A DNA stretch of 64,000 bases, taken from the NCBI GenBank assembly GCA_030653385.1, contig JAURZM010000007.1, forward strand, positions 62,001 to 126,000, in the 5' to 3' direction. Each line of letters starts with the position of its first letter. The stretch's first letter is position 1. Shown here piece by piece: positions 52,721 to 61,688 of this stretch. Origin of the DNA: Rubrivivax sp. GTDB taxonomy: Bacteria; Pseudomonadota; Gammaproteobacteria; Burkholderiales; Burkholderiaceae_C. Both the position numbers and the translations under genes were made by a program. Below the pieces are notes generated by a model. The model searched no databases, was not told where the DNA came from, and saw nothing but the letters and a program-made list of their open reading frames with translations.

Positions 52721-53461
52721 TCAGTACTGCGAGATGAGCTTGAAGGTCAGGATGGTCTGCAGCGGCTTCAACACGAAGTCGTCCAGGAAACGGTTGACCT
52801 GGCTGCGACCGTTTTCGGGCACAAAGACGATGTCATCAGCCTGCAGCGGCGTGGCCGCCAGCGTCATGTAGGGCGCTGGCTGGCCGTCGGCCGGGCCTTG
52901 CAGTGTGATGGCCTGCAGGTGGCCGCTTTCCATCAGCCGGATGACGGTGACATCGGCCTCGCCACCCGACTTGCGCGCGCCACCCGCAGCGGCCAGCGCC
53001 TGCAAGGCCGTGGCCGCTGAACGCAAGGGCACGGCCGACGGGTTGCCCACATCTCCCATCACGTACACCATGGGTTGCCGCACCAGTACCGGCACGACGT
53101 TGACCTGCGGTTTGAGCAGGCGCTCACCGAATTGCAGCGTCAGCTTGTCGGCCAGTTCACGCGCGGTCAACCCGGCGGCCTGCACGTCTTGCAGCAGCGG
53201 CAGGCTGATCTGGCCGTCCGAGCGGATGACCACCGTGCGCGAGACCTCGGGCGTGCGCCAGACCACCACGTCCACCTGGTCGCCGGCGGCCAGCAGGTAC
53301 TGCTTCTGGTAGCGCAGCGAACTCTGTAGCACCGCCGGCGGCGCCTGGAGCTCGGGCTGTGTGACGGTGGGCGATGCGCAGCCCGCCAATGCGGCCAGCG
53401 CGAGCGCGGCAGACGTGCAGGCCAGCAAGTGCAGCCTGCGCAGAGGTGTGTTTTCGCTCAT
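52721..53461 (-). CDS. Polysaccharide export lipoprotein (Wza/GumB-like)
   Basis: 246 residues. Lipoprotein signal with LAALAGC (Cys28). The Poly_export domain follows: YLLAAGDQVDVVVWRTPEVS and VVIRSDGQISLPLLQDVQAA, then one SLBB-type domain containing VYVMGDVGNPSAVPL. It forms the outer-membrane export channel or its periplasmic part. It is shorter than E. coli Wza (379), lacking extra SLBB repeats, as in GumB. It is 18 bases before the rfbF-like gene. Confidence 0.87.
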   Translation of the reverse strand: MSENTPLRRLHLLACTSAALALAALAGCASPTVTQPELQAPPAVLQSSLRYQKQYLLAAGDQVDVVVWRTPEVSRTVVIRSDGQISLPLLQDVQAAGLTARELADKLTLQFGERLLKPQVNVVPVLVRQPMVYVMGDVGNPSAVPLRSAATALQALAAAGGARKSGGEADVTVIRLMESGHLQAITLQGPADGQPAPYMTLAATPLQADDIVFVPENGRSQVNRFLDDFVLKPLQTILTFKLISQY

Positions 53462-53539
53462 GGGGGCGGGCAGTGTTTGACGTCAGTCGGGCAAGGTCAG
53501 GGCAAGATCGGGAAACAAATCGGGAAGCGGACCACGGGG

Positions 53540-54994
53540 CTACCAGCCGCGCCCGCGCACCAAGGTGCCGAAGGTCTGCACGATGATCTTCAGGTCCAGC
53601 CAGACGGACCAGCGGTCGATGTAGTCCATGTCCATGCGCATCCATTGCTGGAAGGGAATCACCGGGTCGTCTTTCAACTGCCACAGGCAGGTCAGGCCCG
53701 GCGGCACCGTCAGGCGCCTGCGCTGCCACCATTCGTTGCCGGTGGCTTCGCGCACCGGCAACGGCCGCGGGCCGACCAGGCTCATGTCGCCCACCAGCAC
53801 GTTCCACAACTGCGGCAGTTCGTCGATGTGGAACTTGCGCAGCCGGCGGCCGATGGGCGTGATGCGTGGGTCGTCCTTCAGCTTGAAGGCCGTACCGTCG
53901 CGTTCGTTCAGGTCCGACAGTTCGGTCTTGCGCGCCTCGGCATCGACAAACATGGTGCGGATCTTCAACATCGTGAAGGGCCGCCCGTGCAGGCCCGTGC
54001 GGGTCTGGCGGAACAGCGCCGGGCCCGGCGAACCCAGGCGCACGGCCAGCAACAGCAACAGCAGCAAGGGCGACAGCAGCAGCAAGCCGGCGGCCGCGCC
54101 CAGCATGTCGATCAGCCGCTTCAGCAGCAGCTGGCCGTAGTGCCCTGTGCCGCTGTAATGCGTGAGCACCGGTGTGCGGCCGATGGTGGCCAGGTGGCGG
54201 CTGGATTCGGGCACCACAAACGCTTCGGGAAGCAGCTTGACCGAGATGCCGGCCTGCGAGCAGATGCGCAGCATGTCCTGGATCAGGTCGTAGCAGCTGC
54301 GCACGGGCAGCGTGATCACGACTTCATCGATGACCTGCATGCTGAGCACGGCGCGCAGGCCTTCGGCGTCGGCCAGGGTCTGCACGTCCACACCATCGGG
54401 CAGCGGCACGTGGTGCGGCGGAGGTGAATGCGATGACGACGTCGAGGGAACCCGACCGGTGCTGGCGCCGGCCACGTCCAGCAGCGCTGCGATGCGCACG
54501 CCGTACTGCGGATTGGCGCGGATGTCGGCCATCAGCTCCGCCGAGCGACTGTTGTGGCCCACCACCAGCCAGACGCGGTAGTCGTCGCCGCGGCTGCGCA
54601 AACGCCGCAGCAGCCAGCGTGTGCTGGCACGGAAAGCCATCAGGGCCAGCCACCCGGCGCCCAGCATCGCTGCCAGCAGCGGCCCAGGCAACTGGCCCAC
54701 CAACACGGTGGCGGCCAGCGTGCCCAGCCCCAGGGCGTAGGCGGTGGCTTCGGACAGGGCCAGCAATTCGCGCCACAGGCTTTCGGTGCGCCAGGGGTGG
54801 TAAAGCCGCATGCGTCCACCGATGAGCATGAAGGCGGCGGCAAACGTCAGCAGCAGCACGCTCAGCGCAGGTGTCCAGGGCACGGCTTCATCCAGGCCAG
54901 CCAGCCACCACACAAGCGATGCAGCGGCGCACACGACGGTGGCGTCGATGACGCTGGCGGCATGCGCCAGCACGCGGACGTTGTGATAGAGCAC
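53540..54994 (-). CDS. Initiating polyprenyl-phosphate glycosylphosphotransferase (WbaP/GumD-like), first gene of the operon
   Basis: 484 residues, GTG start chosen because GGGAGG lies directly upstream. Four or five N-terminal membrane helices, a CoA-binding-like domain (about 140-260), one more helix (LGAAAGLLLLSPLLLLLLL) and the bacterial sugar transferase domain with TMLKIRTMFVDAEAR, RKFHIDELPQLWNVLVGDMS and LVGPRPLP. It moves a sugar-1-phosphate from a UDP-sugar to undecaprenyl phosphate, the first step of repeat-unit assembly. A repeat-like SSSHSPPPHHVPLP linker is inserted near residue 210. Confidence 0.9.
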   Translation of the reverse strand: MLYHNVRVLAHAASVIDATVVCAAASLVWWLAGLDEAVPWTPALSVLLLTFAAAFMLIGGRMRLYHPWRTESLWRELLALSEATAYALGLGTLAATVLVGQLPGPLLAAMLGAGWLALMAFRASTRWLLRRLRSRGDDYRVWLVVGHNSRSAELMADIRANPQYGVRIAALLDVAGASTGRVPSTSSSHSPPPHHVPLPDGVDVQTLADAEGLRAVLSMQVIDEVVITLPVRSCYDLIQDMLRICSQAGISVKLLPEAFVVPESSRHLATIGRTPVLTHYSGTGHYGQLLLKRLIDMLGAAAGLLLLSPLLLLLLLAVRLGSPGPALFRQTRTGLHGRPFTMLKIRTMFVDAEARKTELSDLNERDGTAFKLKDDPRITPIGRRLRKFHIDELPQLWNVLVGDMSLVGPRPLPVREATGNEWWQRRRLTVPPGLTCLWQLKDDPVIPFQQWMRMDMDYIDRWSVWLDLKIIVQTFGTLVRGRGW

Positions 54995-55109
54995 GAACCT
55001 CCCTCTTCCCACCTGACGCGCCCCGGCGGCACCCGCAGTCGCCACACTTTCAAACGTGCAGGCACCACAGTCGACAGCTCAGGACTGGGCGGGTCATGGG
55101 CACCCGGTT

Positions 55110-55128
55110 GGTGCGGATTGTTCGCACC
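55110..55128. promoter_or_regulatory. Inverted repeat upstream of the polysaccharide operon
   Basis: GGTGCG and CGCACC are exact inverted arms around GATTGTT, about 115 bases before the first operon gene. It may be an operator or an mRNA hairpin of the leader. No convincing -35/-10 pair is seen nearby. Confidence 0.35.
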
Positions 55129-55229
55129 CCGGCTGCTCCTGCCAGCCCAAACGCAAAGCATGCCAGCACCCGGGCCAAGGCATGGTGAGCGTTTACGCCG
55201 ACCCCCCCCTGGTTCAGGGCCTGGCCGAC

Positions 55230-55243
55230 CGTGAATATTCACG
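55230..55243. promoter_or_regulatory. 14-bp perfect palindrome CGTGAATATTCACG upstream of the polysaccharide operon
   Basis: An exact, AT-centred palindrome in a GC-rich region, 19 bases past the FAD-oxidoreductase stop and about 236 bases before the first operon gene on the same strand. Its symmetry and base composition suggest a dimeric regulator site. The remainder of the 267-base gap (54995-55261) holds no gene. Confidence 0.45.
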
Positions 55244-55261
55244 CCGACTGCGCGCGACGCT

Positions 55262-56869
55262 TCAGCCCACGGGTGCCGGCGAGGCCACTTCGCTGCCCAA
55301 CGTGAAGGCCTCTTCGAAGACCGAGTAGCCCGCCAGGTCGGCATGCGCAAAACGCACCCGCCCGCGCAGCTGCCGCAAGGCCTGCAGCGCCGGGTGGTGC
55401 TGAACACCGGGGCGCGGCACGGCCATCGCGTGGCCCCAGCGGGTCAGGGCCACGTGCTGGGCGCGACGGCGGATGTCGGGGTGCGTCTGCGCCAGATCGT
55501 CCAGCACCCGGTCGCGCCAGGGCACGGGGTCGGGGGCCAGCAGCGCAGTGCGTTCGTTGGCCGGCAGCGTGTGGTAAGCCGTGATCACGGTGGGGCCGGG
55601 GTGCGGGCGCAGGCTTTGATGCATCGCGTCGACATAACCCAGCGCCGTGCCACCACCCGGCGCGTAACGCACGCTGTCCCAGGCCGGTGGCGCGCCAGGG
55701 CGGTCCAGCAGCGGTGCGTCCAGGTGCACGTTGGCCACCAGCCAGGGCGCGTGTAGCAGCAGCGCAGCGGCCTGGCGCAAGGCCTCGGGCGGGTTCTGCA
55801 GCACACGCGCGGCAATGAACAGCGGCGTGGCCAGCACCAGCTGCTGCGCGGTCCAGTTTTCGGCCTGCTGCGTGTGTTCGTTCCAGGCCAGCACCTGCAC
55901 GCCGTGGCGCTGCTCGGTCACCTGCAGCACCGTGCGGCCGCCATGGATGCGGGCGGCCAAGGGTGCGGCCAGGCGTTGCACCAGCCAGGCGTTGCCTTCG
56001 GGCCAGGTGAACACACCTTCGCTTTCCCCAGTCGATTCACCCGGCACGCTGAAGCCGTGGCGGCTGGCGAAGTAGTGCACACCGGCCCAGGCCGACACGG
56101 TGTGGATGCCGGCACCGTAGTCGTCGCGGCAGCAGTAGTCCAGGTACCAGCGCAGGCGCTCGTCGTTCAGGCCCTGCACCTGGAGCCAGTGCACGAAGGT
56201 CTGCCGGTCCAGCGCCGCCACCTCCGCCGACCACACCGAGCGGTGCGCCGGCAGCGCAAAACGACGCGGGCCGGGCTGCGAGCCCTGCAGCGCCGCGACG
56301 GCCTGCGCAAACCGGCGGTACTGCGCCGCCGTGTCGGAAGCCGGGTCCGCCGGCGGCAGCAAACCCTCGACCCAGGCGCCGTCGATGAACAGCCGCTCCT
56401 GCGGGCTGTGGCACAGATGCCTTTCATCGGCCACGGTGCGGCCCAGGTGCTGGCGCAGCAGGCCCAGTTCATGCAGCCAGTCCGACACCTCATGCGCTTC
56501 GGGCGTGGGCAAGGGCAGGTAGTGCGCCCCCAACGGGCAGGCCATGCCGGCCAGCACATGGCCGCGGCTGTTGCCGCCAGGCTGGTCTTCCAGTTCCAGC
56601 ACCGCGATGTCGTCGATGCCCTGGGCTGCGAAGCCCCGCGCTGCCGCCAGGCCGGCGATGCCACCGCCCACGATGAGCACCGCCGCGTTTTTCTGCACGG
56701 CGGCGGTGGGCAAGGGCTGGCCGGCCCGCAGGCGGTGGCCGCGTTGGTGCGCGGCGCCGGCCCATGACACCGGCGGTGGTGGCTCGGCGCGCGGTGTGCA
56801 CGCGGCGCCGGCGAAGGCTGCCGACGCTGCGGTGGTCAGCAGCGCACGGCGGCTGAGGCCGGCGTTCAT
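55262..56869 (-). CDS. FAD-dependent amine-oxidase-like oxidoreductase with Tat/lipoprotein signal
   Basis: 535 residues. The N-terminus SRRALLTTAASAAFAGAAC combines a twin-arginine-like motif with a lipobox cysteine. The FAD motif is VLIVGGGIAGLAAARGF (about 64-80), followed by LELEDQPGGNSRG. The C-terminal FAD stretch is RVRFAHADLAGYSVFEEAF. The family covers flavin amine oxidases and related dehydrogenases. Its ATG overlaps the stop of the spermidine-synthase-like gene (ATGA), suggesting the two act together, perhaps on a polyamine or other amine. Confidence 0.82.
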   Translation of the reverse strand: MNAGLSRRALLTTAASAAFAGAACTPRAEPPPPVSWAGAAHQRGHRLRAGQPLPTAAVQKNAAVLIVGGGIAGLAAARGFAAQGIDDIAVLELEDQPGGNSRGHVLAGMACPLGAHYLPLPTPEAHEVSDWLHELGLLRQHLGRTVADERHLCHSPQERLFIDGAWVEGLLPPADPASDTAAQYRRFAQAVAALQGSQPGPRRFALPAHRSVWSAEVAALDRQTFVHWLQVQGLNDERLRWYLDYCCRDDYGAGIHTVSAWAGVHYFASRHGFSVPGESTGESEGVFTWPEGNAWLVQRLAAPLAARIHGGRTVLQVTEQRHGVQVLAWNEHTQQAENWTAQQLVLATPLFIAARVLQNPPEALRQAAALLLHAPWLVANVHLDAPLLDRPGAPPAWDSVRYAPGGGTALGYVDAMHQSLRPHPGPTVITAYHTLPANERTALLAPDPVPWRDRVLDDLAQTHPDIRRRAQHVALTRWGHAMAVPRPGVQHHPALQALRQLRGRVRFAHADLAGYSVFEEAFTLGSEVASPAPVG

Positions 56870-58476
56870 CGGTCCACCCGCCCCCACTCTTCTTCGAAGG
56901 TGCTCACCAGCAGCTGGTTGGACAAGCGGTTGGGCTGCGCATCGACACGCGCCATGTCGGGCGGAAAGTGCAACATGCCCGGCAGGCCCTGCAGCGTCAG
57001 GAAGCGCAGGCCTTCGGGCAGTGCCGTGGGCAGACGCCACGGCCGCCGGCCGGCAATCACGAAGCCCCATTCGCCGAAGCTGGGCACGTGCACGTGGTAC
57101 GGCGTGGTGTTCAGGCCCACCGCCTCGAGCGTGGTCACCACGGTCCAGAAGCTCTTGCGCGCGATCAGCGGCGACGTGGTCTGCACGGCCAGGTAACCGC
57201 CGGCGGACAAGGCCTGGTCCACCCGCTGGTAGAAGCTGGTGCTGTAGAGCTTGCCCAGGCTGAAGTTGGTGGGGTCGGGAAAGTCGATGACGATGACGTC
57301 GAAGGTGTCCTTCGTCTGCTCGAGCCAGGTGTAGGCATCGGCGTTGACGACATTCAGCTTCGGGCTGGCCAGTGCGCCCTGGTTCAGCGCCACCAGCGCC
57401 GGGTGCTGCGCAAAGAGGCGCGTCATGTGCGGGTCCAGTTCCACCAGCGTGATGTGTTCGACACCCGGGTGGCGCAGCACCTCGCGCACCGCCAGGCCGT
57501 CGCCGCCACCCAGCACCAGCACACGCCTGGGCGCGCCGTGGGCGGCGACGGCGAGGTGCACCAGGCTCTCGTGGTAGCGGTACTCGTCGCGCGAATGGAA
57601 CTGCAGGTTGCCGTTCAGGTACAGGCGCACGCCGCCGGCACCGGCCGTCACCACCACGCGCTGGTAGTCGCTGCTTTCGCGCACCACGATGTCTTCGCCG
57701 TAGAAGCGGTCTTCGGCCCAGGTGGTCAGGCGGTCGGCGCCCAGCATGGCCAACACCAGCACCACAATGACCCCCACGCAGGCCGCCGCATGGCCGCGCC
57801 ACTGGCGCAATTCACCGCGGAACAGCCACAGCGCCCAGGCCGCCACCGCGGCGTTCAAGAGGCCGAAGAAGATGCCCGTGCGCACCAGCCCCAGGTGCGG
57901 CACAAAGAGCAGCGGGAAGGCCACCGCCACCACCAGCGCGCCCAGGTAGTCGAAAGTGAGCACCTGCGAGACCAGGTCGCGCAGCGCATACCTGTCGCTG
58001 AAGTGGCGCTTCAGGATGCGCATGACGAGCGGAATCTCCAGCCCTGCCAGGATGCCGATGAAACCCACCAGCCCATACAGCAGCACCCGGAAGGCGCCGC
58101 CGTGGCCTGAAGGCAGGCTGCTGTGGGCCGCAAACAGCAGCGCCGGCATCAGCCCGCCCACCAGCCCCACCAGCAGCTCGATGCGCAGGAAGTGCGCCAC
58201 CAGCTGCCGTTCGATGTAACGGCTGAGCCAGCTGCCGATGCCCATCGCAAACAGGTAGGCGCCAATGATGGTGGAGAACTGCAACACCGAGTCGCCCAGC
58301 AGATAACTGGCCAGCGCACCGGCAGCCAGTTCGTAGACCAGGCCGCAGGCGGCGACGACGAAGACCGAGGTCAGCAGGGCCAGTTCGGCCGGGGAGATGC
58401 GGGCGGTGGGCAAGGCCGGATCGGCAGCTTCGACGGGGGAGGCAGAGGGCATGTGCTGAGGGTAACGCAGGCTCAT
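56866..58476 (-). CDS. Membrane-fused spermidine-synthase-like protein
   Basis: 536 residues. Residues about 30-225 form around seven hydrophobic helices (LALLTSVFVVAACGLVYELA and onward). Residues about 255-500 are the aminopropyltransferase fold: RVLVLGGGDGLAVREVLRHP, LVELDPHMTRLF and IVIDFPDPTNFSLGKLYSTS. The D of the GGGDG and the DxPDP motif are those of spermidine synthases. Membrane-linked forms occur in operons with flavin oxidoreductases, as here; their true product is unclear. ATG 58476 is used; an ATG at 58452 is also possible. Confidence 0.82.
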   Translation of the reverse strand: MSLRYPQHMPSASPVEAADPALPTARISPAELALLTSVFVVAACGLVYELAAGALASYLLGDSVLQFSTIIGAYLFAMGIGSWLSRYIERQLVAHFLRIELLVGLVGGLMPALLFAAHSSLPSGHGGAFRVLLYGLVGFIGILAGLEIPLVMRILKRHFSDRYALRDLVSQVLTFDYLGALVVAVAFPLLFVPHLGLVRTGIFFGLLNAAVAAWALWLFRGELRQWRGHAAACVGVIVVLVLAMLGADRLTTWAEDRFYGEDIVVRESSDYQRVVVTAGAGGVRLYLNGNLQFHSRDEYRYHESLVHLAVAAHGAPRRVLVLGGGDGLAVREVLRHPGVEHITLVELDPHMTRLFAQHPALVALNQGALASPKLNVVNADAYTWLEQTKDTFDVIVIDFPDPTNFSLGKLYSTSFYQRVDQALSAGGYLAVQTTSPLIARKSFWTVVTTLEAVGLNTTPYHVHVPSFGEWGFVIAGRRPWRLPTALPEGLRFLTLQGLPGMLHFPPDMARVDAQPNRLSNQLLVSTFEEEWGRVDR

Positions 58477-58574
58477 TCAGGCCTTGATTGCCGGACGCCT
58501 TGCCACGACACTGCGACCCGCGCGTCCCCAAGTCGGTCGACGCCCACGCCACCGTCGGAGTGCAGAATTTGGCG

Positions 58575-60341
58575 ATGAAAAAAGAGCAGGCACTTGCCGC
58601 GGCCGCAATGCAGCGGCGGGCAATCCTGTTTTCCGACTTGGTGGAGTCTGTGCGCTTGTATGAAAGGTTCGAGGCGCGCACCATCGAACAGTGGCGTCGC
58701 TTTGCTGCCTTGGCGCGCGACTCGATTGCGCCAGCGCATGGCGGCCGACTGGTGCGCACCGTTGGCGACGGTCTGCTGCTGGAGTTCGAAACCGCAGCAG
58801 GCGCCACCGCGGCTGCCTTTGCGTTGCACCAGGCGCTGAAAGCCTTCAACGGACCCGATGCGGGCGAGGCGGCTCTTTGGCTGCGCTCGGGCATTCACTG
58901 GGCCGACGTGCTGGCCGAAGACGACGACCTGTTTGGCAGCGGCGTCAACCTGGCAGCGCGCTTGGCTTCGGTGGCGCAACCCGGTCAGATCGCTGCTTCG
59001 GTTGAATTGCGTTCCGCCTTGACCGACAGCCTGCATGCCCGGATCGAAGACTTGGGCATGCGCTACATGAAACACCTCTGTGAGCCGGTGCGGGTCTTTC
59101 TTCTGCACGCACCAGGTCAGGCCGCTGGGCCGCGCGCGCCCAGCAGCGCCGATCTGCGGCCAGCCATCGCGGTGGTTCCTTTTGTTGCCCTGCCTGCCGA
59201 TGTCGAGCACGACGCGCTGGGGCACGCCATGGCCGACGACATCATTGCCAGCCTGACCAGCCACCCTGGCTTGCGTGTGCTCTCAAGGGCCAGCACGGCG
59301 GCCTTGAGGGGCACCACACTGGCGCCTGCGCGCCTGCGTGAGTTGCTCGGCGCCTCCTTCTTGCTGACCGGGCAGTTTTATGTCCGCGGTGATCGAGTCT
59401 CGCTTGCCGCAGAACTGTGCGAGCTGCAAGGCAGCCAGGTGCTGTGGGCCGGCCGTGTCGGTGGCGACATAACCGCGCTGTTTGAGGGACAGGACGACCT
59501 GGTGCCCCATCTGGTTGCACAGGTCAGCCAGCAGGTGATGGCCTTCGAGTTGGCGCGGGTGCGCAGCCTGCCGATGGATTCACTGGCTTCGTACTCGCTG
59601 ATGCTGGGCGCCACGGGCCTTCTGCACAGTCTGCTGCGTCATGAGTTTGCCCGCTCGCGCGAGGTGCTGGAACACCTGGCAGACCGCCATCCTCGCCAGG
59701 CCGCCCCGAACGCTCTGTTGACCGAGTGGCATGTGGTGCAGTACTCCCAGGGCTGGTCGGAAGACGCCAAGCGAACCGCGCAAGAAGCGTCGGTGAATGC
59801 GCAGCAGGCGCTGGACAAGGACCCCGAACAACCCGCAGCCCAAGTGGCTGCCGGCGCCGCTCTGGTGATCTTCAAGAGGGACTACGGCCAGGCCATGCCC
59901 CACTACCAGAGAGCACTGACCCTGAACCCTCACCATGCGGAGGCCTGGGCGCGACTCTCGGAATGCCAGAGCGAGTCGGGCTTGCATGACCAGTCACTCG
60001 AGTCTGCGTTGCGAGCCATCGCACTGTCACCTCTGGACTCACGACGTTTCATCTACGAGTGCAGCGCCGCGAGGTCGGCGTACATGATGGGTCGCTTCGA
60101 CCTGACGGAGCTGCATGCACGTGCGTCGGTGCGCATGAACGCACTTCATGCACCTGCGCACCGCCACCTGGTGGCCGCGCTGTGGCGGCTGGGTGAACAC
60201 GACGCAGCCCGCCAGGCTGCTTCGAACTACTTGAAGCTGCTGCCGGGCGCCACGGTCGGCCGGACGGCTGGCAGCGACAAGGTGGTGCCCACTCCAACCT
60301 CGTTCTCGACCATCCTGAAGCTGGCCGGCATCCCGGCGTGA
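58575..60341 (+). CDS. Class III nucleotidyl cyclase with TolB-like and TPR regions
   Basis: 588 residues from the ATG giving MKKEQALAAA. Residues 14-170 are the cyclase domain: AILFSDLVES (metal D21), VRTVGDGLLLEF (metal D65), and DDLFGSGVNLAARL with D118, N125 and R129. The usual substrate-contacting lysine before T-x-GD is R61. Residues about 190-320 resemble the TolB-like/FlgO-like domain of such cyclases (IAVVPFVALP, MADDIIASLTSHPGLRVLSR). The rest is TPR-like helices. No membrane helix, so it is cytoplasmic. It diverges from the spermidine-synthase-like gene and leads a three-gene set. Confidence 0.86.
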   Translation: MKKEQALAAAAMQRRAILFSDLVESVRLYERFEARTIEQWRRFAALARDSIAPAHGGRLVRTVGDGLLLEFETAAGATAAAFALHQALKAFNGPDAGEAALWLRSGIHWADVLAEDDDLFGSGVNLAARLASVAQPGQIAASVELRSALTDSLHARIEDLGMRYMKHLCEPVRVFLLHAPGQAAGPRAPSSADLRPAIAVVPFVALPADVEHDALGHAMADDIIASLTSHPGLRVLSRASTAALRGTTLAPARLRELLGASFLLTGQFYVRGDRVSLAAELCELQGSQVLWAGRVGGDITALFEGQDDLVPHLVAQVSQQVMAFELARVRSLPMDSLASYSLMLGATGLLHSLLRHEFARSREVLEHLADRHPRQAAPNALLTEWHVVQYSQGWSEDAKRTAQEASVNAQQALDKDPEQPAAQVAAGAALVIFKRDYGQAMPHYQRALTLNPHHAEAWARLSECQSESGLHDQSLESALRAIALSPLDSRRFIYECSAARSAYMMGRFDLTELHARASVRMNALHAPAHRHLVAALWRLGEHDAARQAASNYLKLLPGATVGRTAGSDKVVPTPTSFSTILKLAGIPA

Positions 60342-60379
60342 GTTTCCCTCTCAGCCCGAAGAAAGCACTTGGAGATGCC

Positions 60380-61678
60380 ATGAGCCTGCACAAAAACGGT
60401 TCGATCGAATTCCTCAGCGGATCCGGACTGTCGATGGGCGATGCCAAGGGCTGGGACAACCAGTGGGTGAGCCCCGGCGCCCTGCACCCACGCGCCGGGC
60501 TGTGGAACGCCACGCCGCCCGGCAGCAACACGAACCCCGACCCACCCAGCAGCAACACCAACCCCGACCCTCCGCACCGGCCACGCCGTAACTCGGACGG
60601 CTGGGCCGAACCCACGCTGGCACCCTCGCCGCGGCTGGGCGCAGACCCGGCGTGGGTCTACGCCAGCCCGGACGGCATGTTGGGACAGGCCCTGCGCAAG
60701 TCCCGCGCGAAGCTGGTTCGACCGTCGGACGGCAAGCTGCAGGTCACGCAGATGAAACGTGCGTCTGTGTTGGGCGCCAATCTGCATGGCACGGCGCTTT
60801 GGCGCTGGGCGCCCGAGATCCGAAGCAAGACCATTGCCGCCGAACTGCTGGGGCGCTTCCAGGTGCAGGGCACCACCTTGTGGCTGATGGAGCCCATTGG
60901 GGCAGGCGGCGCCCTTGCAGCACCGCTTGCCGTGTTCGCCCTGCCGGCGGACATGGCGGCTGCGGGTGTGAACATGGACGACCAAGTTGACAAGGTCATG
61001 CGCGCTGCGGCCGAACGCGAAGACCGTCTGCCGGAAATCCTGTCTCAGATGACGGACTTCTGGCCTTTTTTTGAGTCGATCAGCGGCATACCCCTGAGCC
61101 GCGCGCCACGCACCGCAGAGCTTCTGGCAGCCACCCACGAATGGATGCTGCACCTGCTGATGCAGCTCAAGCACGGTTTTGCCGCACTGCGGCCGGTGCA
61201 GCACTTTTCACTCGTGATGCCGGTCATCCCCACACCAGGTCATGGTTCACTGCCCAGCGGCCACGCCACCATGGCGGCCTACACCTCGGAGTTGCTCTAC
61301 CGCTTGCTGTACCGCGGCGTGCAGCGGGCGTGGGAAGAAGAGCGCGCCGACCAACTGGACCGGCTGGCTCGCCGCATCGCCTTCAACCGTGTGGTGGCCG
61401 GTGTGCACTTTCCCGTCGACAGCATGGCCGGTTACGCGCTGGGCACACAGATGGCCAGACTGACCGCAGCGTTGGCGGGCAGCGCTGGTGACCAGCCCGA
61501 GCCCTTGTTGGCCAAGGCCGTGATCAAGGCGCCCTTTGCGCTGGACGAAGTGCCCAAAGAGGGTTTCGTGGCGCGCGCAAAGGCGAATGCCAAGCCCAGC
61601 TACATCCCCAGCACGGTGCCCACCCTGAAAGACTTGTGGGAACAAGCGCAGGCGGAACTCACCGACCTGCGCGTGTAG
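60380..61678 (+). CDS. Soluble PAP2-superfamily protein with vanadium-haloperoxidase-type active site
   Basis: 432 residues. The vanadate/phosphate-binding set is complete: K264 and R271 in KHGFAALRP, S293-G-H295 in LPSGHATM, R337 and H343 in FNRVVAGVHFPVDS with D347. The K-x6-R and R-x5-H spacings equal those of vanadium chloroperoxidase. No membrane helices or signal peptide are evident, which favours the haloperoxidase branch over membrane PAP2 phosphatases. The first 70 residues contain a short repeat, SNTNPDPP twice. GGAG lies before the ATG; the cyclase ends 38 bases upstream and the subtilase starts 10 bases downstream. Confidence 0.8.
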   Translation: MSLHKNGSIEFLSGSGLSMGDAKGWDNQWVSPGALHPRAGLWNATPPGSNTNPDPPSSNTNPDPPHRPRRNSDGWAEPTLAPSPRLGADPAWVYASPDGMLGQALRKSRAKLVRPSDGKLQVTQMKRASVLGANLHGTALWRWAPEIRSKTIAAELLGRFQVQGTTLWLMEPIGAGGALAAPLAVFALPADMAAAGVNMDDQVDKVMRAAAEREDRLPEILSQMTDFWPFFESISGIPLSRAPRTAELLAATHEWMLHLLMQLKHGFAALRPVQHFSLVMPVIPTPGHGSLPSGHATMAAYTSELLYRLLYRGVQRAWEEERADQLDRLARRIAFNRVVAGVHFPVDSMAGYALGTQMARLTAALAGSAGDQPEPLLAKAVIKAPFALDEVPKEGFVARAKANAKPSYIPSTVPTLKDLWEQAQAELTDLRV

Positions 61679-61688
61679 GAGGTCGAGC

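Noticed and set aside
55090-55118. Possible sigma-54 (-24/-12) promoter before the polysaccharide operon
   Set aside because: GGGCAC and a downstream TTGG are present, but the required GG-to-GC spacing does not fit, and the site is on the wrong strand for the operon.
56870-57802. N-terminal extension of the FAD oxidoreductase frame
   Set aside because: The frame is open but lies in the shadow of the spermidine-synthase-like gene. The ATG at 56869 with its Tat/lipobox signal and 4-base overlap is clearly the real start.
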